The translations under genes and the position numbers were made by a program. This document shows, one piece after another, positions 44,773 through 55,263 of a stretch of DNA of 64,000 nt; within the stretch, counting starts at the first letter, position 1; each line of letters starts with the position of its first letter. The stretch lies in the NCBI GenBank assembly GCA_031216915.1, contig CM062292.1, forward strand, positions 202,451,262 to 202,515,261. The letters run 5' to 3'. The notes under the pieces were generated by a model, which saw only the letters and a program-made list of their open reading frames with translations, did not search any database and was not told the DNA's origin. Source of the stretch: Pictodentalium vernedei (taxonomy: Eukaryota; Mollusca; Scaphopoda; Dentaliida; Dentaliidae).

Positions 44773-46344
44773 TATATACTACTCAAAGTTTGCTAAGCAC
44801 CAAGTATTCCCAACTTTTGCACTTTAGTTGAAATATTGTAATGAAAAGTGTATATATATTTTATTTAATGATATCTTTAATGATTTCAGTACAGAAATTA
44901 AGATTTTATTTGTGTTTGACATTATTTTTTAGCTTTTGAATACGATAACCATGGAAAATAGATATTTTTGGTAAAAGAGGAAATTTTTCAGTTTACAAAA
45001 AAGTTGATGGAGTGAACTGGTATGGGTTCAATATCGAGTATGAGACCCATTACTCTTAATTACAGCTTGACAACGCCTTCTCATGCTCCCAATCAGATTC
45101 CTGATGGTCCTTTGTGGGATGTTGTTCCATTCTTGGATCATCATGGCACCAAGCTCCTGGACACTTCTTGGCTTGACTGGACGGGCTGAAATTGCAAGCT
45201 GCAACTCATTCCAGACATGTTCGATTGGATTGAGGTCAGGGGATCTTGCTGGCCAGTCCATACACTCAATCCCCTCCCCTGTTGGTACTCCCTGACAACA
45301 TAGGGCAACATAAGGACGGGCATTATTGTCCATCAGAATGAATCTATCACCCACTGCACCTGCATACAATCTGACGTGGGCATCCAGGATCTCATCAATA
45401 TACCACTGTGCAGTCAATGTACCACGGTCAAGGACACAGAGCTCTGTACGTCCATCCCAGCTGATGCGGCCCCAGACCATTATTGACCCTCCACCATAGT
45501 GGCCATGTCCAGCAATGTTGGCTGCATGGAATCGCTCTCCTGGACTTCTCCATACCCTAGAATGCCTATCTGTGTGGTCTAGGCAGTACCTTGACTCATC
45601 TGTAAAAAGGACAGGTCGCCAATCTTCTCTGGTCCATCCAACGCAGTCCATAGCCCATTCATATCGTGCCTGGCGGTGATTCTGGGACAGCAGAATGCGA
45701 ATACATGGTCTTCTCGATCGGAGACCACCTTCGTGCAACCTTGCCCAGATAGTCTGCGTCGAAACATTTAACCCAGATGCATTCTGAAGGTCACTGCGAA
45801 GCCGCTTTGCTGTGGCAAAGCAGTTCCTACGGGCCTGAATGATCAAAAACCGGTCTTCAGCTGCAGATGTTGCCCTGCCTCTGCCACCACCATACCGTCT
45901 CACTGGTGTTTCATAGTGCTGAAATCTTGGTGATCACCGTGTGGTGCACACAAAGGGCTTCACCAACCTGACGATGGGTAGCCCCTTGCTCCACCATCCC
46001 TACAGCCCATCACATTTCTGCTTCAGACAAATGTCTTCTTATATTTGCATTTGCCATATTCAATCATTAAATCACAAGGGTTTGTGTTGAAATGAAGATT
46101 GAATACCGTACACATGTCATGTACATGTAGACAGTACACGAAAACATCATGAAAATCAAGGGGGTACATGCTTTTCATGACTGTCACGAAAAGTCTGCCT
46201 GCCAAGAGAGCTAATGTAAACACTGGGGACCATCTCAGTACATTCCTCAATCATATCCACCAAAAATATCGCAAATATGTCACAAGCAAATTTCACAATG
46301 TTGTGTCAAATATTTGGTGCTTAGCAAACTTTGAGTAGTATATA
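44773..46344 (-). mobile_element. Tc1/mariner element with terminal inverted repeats, 1.57 kb
   Basis: The left end tatatactactcaaagtttg... is mirrored at 46314-46344 by ...caaactttgagtagtatata. The inverted repeat is about 31 bp (through gctaagcacca). Tc1/mariner elements insert at TA, and TA bases bound both ends, although the flanking TATATA makes the exact duplication ambiguous. It encodes one transposase on the minus strand. Confidence 0.92.
45028..46056 (-). pseudogene. Tc1/mariner transposase, near full length with two lesions
   Basis: The open part (45028-45903, 291 codons) holds the catalytic half: LFTDESRY (first Asp), GGGSIMVWG, LMDNNARP (second Asp) and SPDLNPIEHVW (Glu), spaced as DD34E, with the usual WNNIPQ C-terminal motif. 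Upstream to the ATG at 46056 an N-terminal HTH segment (RRHLSEAE, VEQGATHRQVGEAL) is present. It is broken by a TGA about 16 codons in and by a one-base shift near 45925. Full length would be about 340 residues, normal for the family. Other Tc1 copies in the window are more decayed. It could still have served as a substrate for an active relative. Confidence 0.92.
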
Positions 46345-46700
46345 AAGTGGGCAGTATAGGGATAAATAATTGGCTAAATGTAACTAGTCTGGTGATGTGG
46401 TCATGATATTGCCACAAATACAGAAAATAACCATAACCACTAACAAATAAGTGTGCTGAAATCTCTTTAAAAGTTTTATTTATTTTTCACATCAGCTTAA
46501 TGACCCTCACACTGTAACAAATATGTCAAGCCTTTTACGATTTGGGGATGTGAGGTTTAGACATTTTAAAAAGGGAATTCTTCAGTTATTCAGGGAAAAT
46601 GTTACTCTTTCCATAGCTAGTGTAAATTCAAAGATTAAATGTTACTGATGTTTCACAATTCAGGTAAAGAATGCACAGGCCAAGAGGTTATACAAAATGT
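46345..46700. other. No gene seen; fragment of the T-tail repeat
   Basis: aattggctaaatgtaact and tggtcatgatattgccacaa near 46367-46420 match the T-family repeat of the right-hand region. The rest is anonymous. Confidence 0.45.
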
Positions 46701-47070
46701 TGTTCATGTTTCCTACTGGCTGGACACTGTTTGCCATATCATCGTGTGAGTGCTAGAATGTCCTATGTCCCATAGGGGACATAGAACATTCTAGCACTCA
46801 GGCGACGATATGAAGTAATATAAATATAAATCAAGTTTTTGTTACTTGGCTTTAAAACCCTTAGCACACACTGATACTCAACCACCAAACTTTCAAGCAG
46901 CAAATGTTTTCCATAATGCAACTAGGAATTTAACAATTCAATCTTGTGTGATAGAGCTCTATAAAACAGGATTGAATTTGATAAATTCCTAGGTGCATTG
47001 GGGTAAACTTTGCTGCTTGAAATTTTGTAATTTTAACATCAGTGCACAGAGAGTTAACACAAGCTGACAA
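46701..47070. repeat. Two adjacent fold-back hairpins
   Basis: First hairpin, 46737-46817: catatcatcg and gtgctagaatgtcctatgtc are mirrored by gacatagaacattctagcac and cgacgatatg. Second, about 46886-47030: tttcaagcagcaaatgtttt, atgcaactaggaatttaa and caattcaatc are mirrored by gattgaattt, ttcctaggtgcat and ctgcttgaaa. Both look like small MITEs. Target duplications are not clear. Confidence 0.65.
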
Positions 47071-47619
47071 TGAAATATGCTCCTCATTGATTGGACTAAG
47101 CTTGAGTGATCACCTGTTTTAATTTTTTTGTGTGTTTAACAATACAAATTATTACATAGGAGCACTGAATTTACTGACCAGGTGTCAGATGCACTCACTA
47201 CGTATAACTTGTGCACTCGAATAGTGATGTTTTACGAATAAAGTTATATTTATGAAAAAAAGTGCCAAATGCTTCATTCTTCCTTCACAAATAGTGTGAG
47301 ACACTTCAGGGGAATAAGTTTATTGAACTTGTTCTTGGGTACATTTTGAAAGTTCTAATTACAATGAAACCCTGTTAATTGAATAGCCACTTTTGCCAGT
47401 GAATAATATTAAGCTAACAGGAAATTGGTCATTTTCCAATATTGTAGTGATAAACTGAGCATTTATTCTAGGATTTCTTTTTTTAACAGAGCTCATTGAA
47501 CTCTGTCAAATAAGATTCAATAGATAAATGCTTAACGTACTGTGATAAAAAAGTGGTATTTTTTTTTATCAAATCACATCGGATCATTACACACTGATTC
47601 AGGGTTCTCGAGGGGCCTT
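47071..47619. other. No gene seen; fragment of a 'ccctgttaattgaa' repeat
   Basis: tacaatgaaaccctgttaat at 47361 and gaatagccacttttgccagt resemble 56710-56830 and the MITE at 39170. The remainder is anonymous. Confidence 0.45.
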
Positions 47620-48310
47620 GGATTCAAGGAACAACCTTGAATTTGACTATGGGTCATTCAGGGCCTTGAAATCCTGGTAATTGTCTTCAAAGGCCTTGAA
47701 TATTTACAAAATACAGTATGCTGATGAAGCATATCATCATAACTCTATAGTTTCATATGCCAGAGTTTGTGAAAGCATAGTCCTAACTAGGACCATCCGG
47801 TCATTACTCCCACTTCCTTACATGGGAAGTAGGAGATGTGGGTAATGACTGGGGGGTCCTCGTTAGGACAAGTGAAGGCAGGGCCTTGAAAATCCTTGAA
47901 TTTGGCTTTTGTTGGGCCTTGAAAAATGCTGAAATATACCAAGAAACAGCCCAGAATAGACTTGAATTTGAGTAAGGGTCATTCAGGGCCTTGACATTCG
48001 GGAAATGACTTGGAAGGTCTTGAAAAGCCTTGAATATTCACAAAATAAAGAATGCTGATGAAGCACAGAATCGAAACTCGATAGTTTTATATGCCAGAGT
48101 TTGTGAGGGCATAGTCCTTACTAGGACCAACCAGTCATTACCTCGATCTCCCACTTCCCTACATGGGAAGTGGGAGATGGGGGTAATGACCGGAGGGTCC
48201 TAGTTAGGACAAGTGAAAGCAGGGCCTTGAAAATCCTTGAATTTGGCTGTTGTAGGGCCATGAAAAATGCTGAAATATATTGAGCAACAGCCTTGAATAG
48301 CCTTGAATTT
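47620..48310 (+). repeat. Two tandem ~340-bp repeats with internal hairpins
   Basis: Unit 1 is about 47623-47955 and unit 2 about 47960-48300. Each starts ccttgaatttg with gggtcattcagggccttga. Each contains a fold-back in which catagtcctaactaggacca, gtcattac and cccacttcc pair with ggaagt, gtaatgac and ggtcctngttaggac. Each ends with ccttgaaaatccttgaattt. No coding frame. Confidence 0.82.
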
Positions 48311-48499
48311 TATCAGTCCTTGCCTGCAGGAACCCTGTCATACATGGTGAGTTGAAATTTCAAAAATCAAATATTCCGAAATCAAGACTGAATAAAAAAA
48401 CAAACAAATATAGCATCTCAAATTCAATCAATGTTGTGGGCATTTCTCACTGACAGGTGAGATTCTGCAGTGCCAAAGGGAGAAAATCAGAAAGATAAC

Positions 48500-48765
48500 T
48501 TTGAACAGCTCATAACCCAGTCCTTATCAGATTGAAATTCTCTGCCAGCTTTTGTGAAGCAGTGCTTGTTTTCTGTGATAAACCAGCTCTATTTTACTGG
48601 TAAAATAGGACCCATGTACCATTGCTTGGGTGGAAGTCCTCTAAAATGGGCTTTTTGGGTATAAACGATTGACTATACTCGACTTCATCTCCATGTTGCG
48701 GTCACGATTTGCCATTGTGCAGAAATATGTGACCTTAAACATCAATAAATAAATTAATTAAGCCC
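48500..48765 (+). repeat. T-family repeat (SINE-like tail), copy
   Basis: gaagcagtgcttgttttctg, ttttactggtaaaataggac, attgcttgggtggaagtcct and gggtataaacgattgacta lead into ggtcacgatttgccattgtg and ccttaaacatcaataaataa. The final ~50 bases are the same as the tail of the tRNA-derived SINEs. No A or B box was recognised in the body. Confidence 0.75.
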
Positions 48766-49778
48766 TTGAATTAAAGAAAATTTATTGAACATTAAAGGTT
48801 TTAAGACTTATGGGCTGACTGTTGTTTTTAGTTTAATGTCATCTGCCTGAATAGCGGCTGCTCAGGTAAAATGAGGTCACATGTTCACTTTAGTCAAACA
48901 TTTGTATGAGTTGTTCATGCTGCTTAAAACTAATGGCTAGGAGACAGCGATATCTACATTCTTAATCAGAAATCTTACTCAAAGCTATATGTAAATAGCA
49001 TGAAATAGTCTCAAAAATTTCATAAAAGGTCAGTGAAAATGGCTCGAAAGGGACCTTGAAAGTCTGTGAATTAACTCTTAACCTGCTGAGTAATTTTATT
49101 TAAAATATTTTTCACAGCAGCCATGACTATAAATTATTTGATGAAAAATTCATTAAAATTTACACAAGAAATCATTGGTTGAAAAGTTTATACAACATAA
49201 TGAACATTGGTTAAATATCCTCAAATTTAGAGATTCCTGTCGTGGGCAGGAATATCCACCAGCAGCATGTAAGGAATTATCCTCATCCTTGTGACGGTGA
49301 ACCCTATAAATTGATGTTGTAGTTGTTTCAGTGGCAATAAACACTTATGATATGGAATTCAATGATTTTTTTAGCAATTTTGTCCACTGAACAAGTTTTT
49401 AGGCAGGAATGAGGCTCACACGAGTAAACTCTCATCCATCATGGAAAGGTTTGTAGAGGCAGGGTATGGACATTGTTTTGATAAATTAATCCATATAAAA
49501 GAACATATACAAGAGCTCCCAAACCATTTACCTCTAAGTCAACATGAGTTTGTCAAATAATGTTAACCTTTCAGCTGCTATGATCTTATTTACGTAATTG
49601 AACAAAAGGCTCATTGTGTTTTGCCAGTGCTTATGAATAGCTATTTGGCATTCTGCTATATCTATCTTTATATATATATATATATATACATACATATACT
49701 GGAAGGATGTCTTTAAGCCCTGTGTAGTTGTGTGTCACATAATGCTACATCACCCAAAATGATTTTTTCTTATATATT
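48766..49778. other. No gene seen; TA microsatellite
   Basis: Anonymous AT-rich sequence with a (TA)n run at about 49672-49688. Short frames (for example 49153-49344 minus) have no support. Confidence 0.45.
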
Positions 49779-50020
49779 TTAACCCTTAAGGGCCTGGACA
49801 AGTGTCTTGAATTCCCACTATTCCACAGTCTCTATACGTCTAATGGCTTAGCAGTGATTTCTAGTTAAGTCTTGGCTGCCTGTTAAGGCAGCCAAGACTT
49901 GACTAGAAACCGCTGCTCATATAATTGTTTGTCTATTGTCAGCAAGACTGCCTCACACTGGCATGTTAAGGGCACCTGTTCTGAGGTCGGAAAATTCGTA
50001 AATAGGCCTTCAAGGGTTAA
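49779..50020. mobile_element. TTAA-flanked fold-back MITE, family F3
   Basis: It begins TTAACCCTTAAGGGCCT and ends AGGCCTTCAAGGGTTAA, so TTAA and CCCTT termini are present at both ends. The central hairpin has arms tctagttaagtcttggctgc and gcagccaagacttgactaga. The size (242 bp) and ends resemble F1, but the interior differs. Probably piggyBac-mobilised. Confidence 0.82.
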
Positions 50021-50765
50021 ACAAAGATTGCAATGTGTGAGTTTAGTTTTTGTTTACCAACATGAATTGTCACATCATTTGTAGACTATCTGTTGTCATA
50101 ACTATAATTATGAAAATTATAATTTATTTATAATTTTATTAAAGATTCAAAAAAGTTATAAAGTTTACTTTCTGGTGTGAATTTGAACCATCCACTACAA
50201 AAATTTTGTTTACTCCTAAATAAGTTAAAAATCTGTTTCTTGGGCCCTCCCGCATGGTCCTTTTCACTGCTGCATGCTCTCTTTTTATAACCAATGCAAA
50301 CTTAAAAAAAATAAATAGTAAATGGTTTATGTCGGATATGTTGCCCAAGTCAATAAAATTGATAAATTTGTCTCTAAAACATAGCAAAGTCTCCTTGCAC
50401 TCAAGGGATGAAATACACCACCACCCATGCAGGTCTGTAGATTATGAGGCCTAAAACATAAAACAAACCAAGAGCATGAACTTTTGAAGGCAAAGAAATA
50501 ATTACAAAAATAAAATAAAAAACTGCCTGCCCACATGCAATTTTACCAAAAAATGGCATGAGAACAAGATCAATTTGTGGGGCCTTACTCTTCTGGTTTT
50601 ATTGATAACTCTTCATCCTTGGGAATCCCAGAATTGGATGCTGCATGAGGATTGTTTTAATTGTGTTTCAGATGAATGGGATATGGTACTTGATACTACA
50701 ACTTTTTTCCTCTTGGAAATTCTAGGTAGTTGAGCTGTACTTAATTACTATGGTAAAGAAGTTCT
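50021..50765. other. No gene seen
   Basis: Anonymous AT-rich sequence. ORFs of 66-82 codons on both strands overlap each other and lack recognisable content. Confidence 0.45.
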
Positions 50766-51055
50766 CAGGGCTTAAAATTCATGCGAGAATCAGAACTAAT
50801 TCTCATAAATAATTCTTGCAAGGAAAGCATTGATAATCAACAATCTAGCACCCTGTGTGAACCCTCGGAAGTGGAGCAGCACTTGATTACTGCAGTAAAC
50901 AAGTTCTGTTTCACCAACGCCTGGGGTGGAAGTCCACTAAAGTGGCAGCTTAGGTATAAACCATTCACTGAACTTTACTTCACACCCATGTTGAGGCCAT
51001 GATATACCCGGTAGCCAAAGATGAAAGTCACCTTAAACTCCAGTAAATAAATAAT
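50766..51055 (+). repeat. T-family repeat, copy
   Basis: gaaccctcggaagtggagca, gtaaacaagttctgtttcac, aacgcctggggtggaagtcc and tataaaccattcact lead to gaggccatgatatacccg, then caccttaaactccagtaaat with AATAAAT at the end. It is preceded by the gagaatcagaactaattctc motif also seen near 2880-3640. Confidence 0.7.
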
Positions 51056-52130
51056 AATCTTGCAACTCTGTGGGAACCTCAGGAAGTGGAGCAGTGCTTG
51101 TTGTTTCCTGCTTTTTGAAAAAAACGGGAGATATTAAATTCGGGGTGTCCTTCCGTCCTTCCATTCATCCTTCCATCCTTCAGTGTTTTTCATTTACAGA
51201 CTCAACTTTCCTTACAGTGACCGGATTTCGATGAAATTTGGGTAGTAGATCACTTTCATCAATTGTGGATCTGAGTTCCAATATGGGCATTTTCCGTGCA
51301 TATTTAATTAGGTTGCTGAAATTTGATTGGCTGACGGTTTCCAGACTCTAACTTTCCTTAAAATCAACTGATTTCGATGAAATTTCATATATGGATTACT
51401 TTTATCAATACCTAGGTCAAGTATGAATGTGGGAAATTTTGTGTCGAAAATCTGTCTGTCTGCCTGTCTGTCTGTCAATGCACCTCGGACTAAAAGCCGT
51501 ATTTATGAACCGATCTTCACGAAACTTCTTGGGTATCTTTGTTATCATTGTGAGACCAGAATATGTGTTTTGGGGTTTGGTCCAAAATTCAAGATGGCCG
51601 CCAGCGGCCAATTTGTCCCGAAATTGGGTGTAATCAGTTTTTTGTACAGAACTTCTGTATGAAAGTTCGGATTTGAATAAATTTTTGTATGAATGTTTAG
51701 TAACATGCAATACATCACATATAATACGGGTTTTGTTCTCGTGCAAAAATTATGCAAATTAGGGGAACTTTGATTTATACAGTGCTACTACTAATACACA
51801 TTTAGTGCACACCTTCCGTGTTTTTCGTTTCCAGACTCTAACTTTCCTTACAGTCAATCGATTTTGATGAAATTTGGGTAGTAGATCACTTTCATCAATT
51901 GTGGGTCCAAGTTTGAATATGGGCATTTTCCTGTGCATATCTAATTGGGTTGCTGAAATTTGATTGGCTGTCGGTTTCCAGACTCTAGCTTTCCTTAAAA
52001 TCAACCGATTTCAATGAATTTTTCATACATGGTTTACTTTTATCAATACCTAGGTCGAGTTCGAATGTGGGAAATTTTGCGCCGAAAATCTGTTTGTCTG
52101 CCTGTTCGTCTGCCCCATGCGTCAAATTAA
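51056..52130 (+). repeat. Composite direct repeats around an 'aagatggccgcc' unit
   Basis: Four related ~130-bp units (ccagactctaactttcctta, atttcgatgaaatttg, gtagatcactttcatcaatt or cttttatcaatacctaggtc) occupy 51190-51425 and 51820-52080. They flank a unit at 51460-51790 that matches the repeats at 26271-27420. Short plus and minus ORFs here mirror the repeats. Confidence 0.75.
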
Positions 52131-52249
52131 TTTTTAGTGATTCTCAGTTACACTCCACATCACTTCACTTGCTTTGACAGTGACCTCCGTGAAAATAAAT
52201 CTGATAATTCCTGTCTAAAGCACTGTCTGTTCTGTCTCTTCTAAATAAC

Positions 52250-52530
52250 TTTCACTTGCAACTCAACTGTATTCCACTGGATGCATTAATTCCCCTTGAA
52301 ACTGCTGCCCAGCGGGAGACATGAATTCATTGAATTTGCTTGTTTAATGTGGTAATCACGTTCTGCTTTACTGGTAAAATAGGACCTGGTAACTACTGCA
52401 TTTGGTGGAAATCCTCTACAGTGGGCAACCTAGGTGTAAGCGATTGGCTAAACTGGACTTCATACTTATATTGTGGTAATGATATAGTAATAGATGCTAA
52501 CTGTGACCTTAAACCCCAATGAATAATGAA
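52250..52530 (+). repeat. T-family repeat, copy
   Basis: ttctgctttactggtaaaat, tggtggaaatcctctacagt and gtaagcgattggctaaactg are followed by tgtggtaatgatatagtaat and tgaccttaaaccccaatgaa. The tail is more diverged than in the copy at 60541. Confidence 0.68.
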
Positions 52531-52770
52531 CAATGTCACAAAATGTTCATTTGATTCTTGTCACAGATTCTGAAAGTGTCCTTAAAGGACTGGAGAATTC
52601 TACTCGTATTTTTCTCCCTAATAAGAAAGTAATACTTTGATTTAGCAATGGTGCCTAGTGAAATCAAAGTATACAGGCAGCCAAGACTTCGCTAGAATCC
52701 ACTGTTACTGTACTGTGGGCTCCATCAGCAAGACCACCAAAAGCCTGTTTCGTGGAAGATGTTTTCTATA

Positions 52771-53855
52771 CTGACCAAAAAAAGAAATGCAAGTTCACTT
52801 TTGGTAATATTTATTTATACGTAGACCCAGTGTAGTAAAATTTGACGCATAGCTGCCTCATTGTACTGTCTAAAGAGTCTTTGGTTAAAATTCAGTCAAC
52901 CATGACCACGTGCGCCTCTGCATGCTTTCAACAGATTTTTTGACAAAGCGTGCATCTGGGGCACTCCCACGTGCTATGGGCTTGAAAACCATACCAAATT
53001 GAAGTTTTGAACAGTACACATTTCATTTCAACTCTATTGAAAAGCAAAATGCTGCAAATGTCCGAAGTTGATAGGGGTATGGCTATTGCTCTAATTATGA
53101 AGGGCCAATTGCAATGTCTCATTGCCCAGCAATTTGGGGTTCATGAGTCAACGATAGCTGGTTTAGTTGGGCATCTCAGAGCCACAGGAAGATTAGCTGG
53201 CTGTCCTAGTAGCAGATGTCCGTGCGTTGCATCACCATGTCAAGATAGAGGCATATGTCTCTCACACCTCCATAACCGATTTCAGGATGTCGGGAGCAGG
53301 TCTTCGTGCCTCACATTCTTCCACTTATCCATGCACGTTGCCTTATGTTGCAGAAGGATAATGCGAGGCCACACATTGCTAGGGTTTGTCGTGACTTCCT
53401 CAACCAAAACAGTGTCCCAGTTCTCAATTGGCCACCTTGCAGTCCAAATTTGTCCCCGATCGAGCATTTTTGGGACGAGCTGGACAGGAGGGTCAGGAAG
53501 CTTGTCAGCGTCCCAAACAAAGTCACTCATCTCACACAGGCCCTTCTTCAGGAGTGGAATAAGATCCCACAATGGACCAATAACAACTTGATGGGGGTCA
53601 ATGGTGGGAGAGTTAGAGCAGCAACTGAAGTCCAGGGTGGGCACACATGCTATTGATTTTGATCAGGAAATGGCATAGGGTACCCACATTTGAACGTTAT
53701 CCATGGAAACACCATCTGTGTTTGGACAACAAAACTCATCAAAATTTAATCAGTAATGAAGAAATAACATCAAAATCCAAACAATGAAATAATCATCCTT
53801 AACACATTTGATATATTTACCACAGAAAAAAACTTGCATTTCTTTTTTCCACTGG
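52771..53855 (+). mobile_element. Internally deleted Tc1-like element with TA target duplication
   Basis: The left end ctgaccaaaaaaagaaatgc is mirrored by gcatttcttttttccactgg at the right. TA flanks both ends (52769-52770 and 53856-53857). At 1,085 bp it is about 0.5 kb shorter than a normal Tc1 element, because the middle of the transposase gene is gone. Confidence 0.88.
53007..53656 (+). pseudogene. Tc1-like transposase, internally deleted
   Basis: The first ~85 codons, from an ATG near 53049 (MLQMSEVDRGMAIALIMKGQ), form the HTH DNA-binding region (IAQQFGVHESTIAGLV). The sequence then jumps, with a frame change near 53290-53306, to a C-terminal piece open to 53656. That piece contains LQKDNARPH (second Asp) and SPNLSPIEHFWDEL (Glu). 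The DDE segment around the first aspartate is missing. No functional transposase can result, but the ends are intact, so it could behave as a passive substrate. Confidence 0.9.
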
Positions 53856-53942
53856 TATACATGTACAAGTGAAGAAACTCACTGAGATTTGTACTGGGCC
53901 CTGTTCTTAAACTGGAGTAAATATATAAATATGAGGTTTGTC

Positions 53943-55258
53943 AGCTTAACTTGACAAAGTCAAGATAAGCTACTGCCATCACGCGTGCCGAAGTTTGTTA
54001 GTCTGGGAGTCTGTTCACATTTCCCTCTAGCACTGGCTACTCCCCCATGCCGAAGTTTGTTAGTCTGGGAGTCTGTTCACATTTCCCTCTAGCACTGGCT
54101 ACTCCCCGTAGTTCTTGTCTGATCATCATGAAATTTCATATGCAGGTTTGAGGACATGTCTAGATGAGAACGTCCCCTATTGGTCACGATCGGTCAACCA
54201 TGATGGCTGCCCGAGCCCAAAACTCAAAAACCTTTAGCTCAGTCTACAGGCTGTATTTATGATGGGATTTCATTGTAACCTGGTAGGATGACTCTGTATA
54301 ATGTCTAGATGAGACTGTCCCCTTTTGGTCATGATCTGTCAACCGTGTCGACTGCCCAAGCCCTAAATCTAAAAATTTTAGCACAGTCTTCAGCACTATT
54401 TAATATAGAGGGATTTCATTGTAACTTGGTAGGATGACTCTGTAAGATATCTAGATGAGAAGTTCCCCACTTGGTCGCAATCTGTCAACCGTCATGGCTG
54501 CCCGAGCCCAAAAACCTTTAGCACAGTCAACAGGTTGTATTTATGGAGGGATTTCATTGTAACTTAGTAGGATGACTCCATATAATGTCTAGATGAGAAT
54601 GTTACCTTTTGGTTGCGATCAGTCATCTGTGACAGCTAAAGTTGCTTGAAGGCCCAAAACCTTTAGAACCGACTACAGGTTGTATTTATGAAGGGATTTC
54701 ATTGTAACTTGGTAGGATGACTCCGGATAATGTCTAGATGGGAATGTCCCCTTTTGGTCGCAATTGTTCAACCGTGATGGCTACCCAAGCCCAAAACCCG
54801 AAAACCATTAGCACAGACTACAGGTCGTATTTATGAAGGGATTTCATTGTAACTTTGAAGGATGACTCAGTATAATGTCTAGATGAGGACATACCCTTTT
54901 GGTTGTGATGGGTCAACCGTAATGGCTACACAGGCTCGAAGCCCAAAAACCTTTAGCACAGTCTGCAGGCCGTATTTATGAAGGGATTTCACTGTAACTT
55001 TTACTGGATGAGTTGGTAACTTTGGTTGACATACATTAACTGTGAGGGCCACATTAACCCACCCTCAATTCTTTAGTACAGTCTACACCTCAAATTACTT
55101 TTATTGAAAACATAGCATACAGGGAACAGAAATTGACATATTCTCAATTATTACAATTCTTGTCGTATTTCATAATCCTTTCATAAACATTGAACATTAT
55201 CCTTTTCATCAAGCACAACACACAGTCAGGTTAAGTTACTGTGTCACTGACACTTTCA
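53943..55258 (+). mobile_element. Tandem-core non-autonomous element E8
   Basis: The left end is a stem-loop, agcttaacttgac with gtcaagataagct. The core begins after a duplicated ~60-bp head (gccgaagtttgttagtctgg twice) and has about six ~140-bp units (gggatttcattgtaacttgg, aggatgactc, atgtctagatgag, cccaaaacc). The right end gtcaggttaag mirrors cttaacttgac with one change, followed by the palindrome tgtcactgaca and ctttcattttt. No ORF. Confidence 0.72.
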
Positions 55259-55263
55259 TTTTT

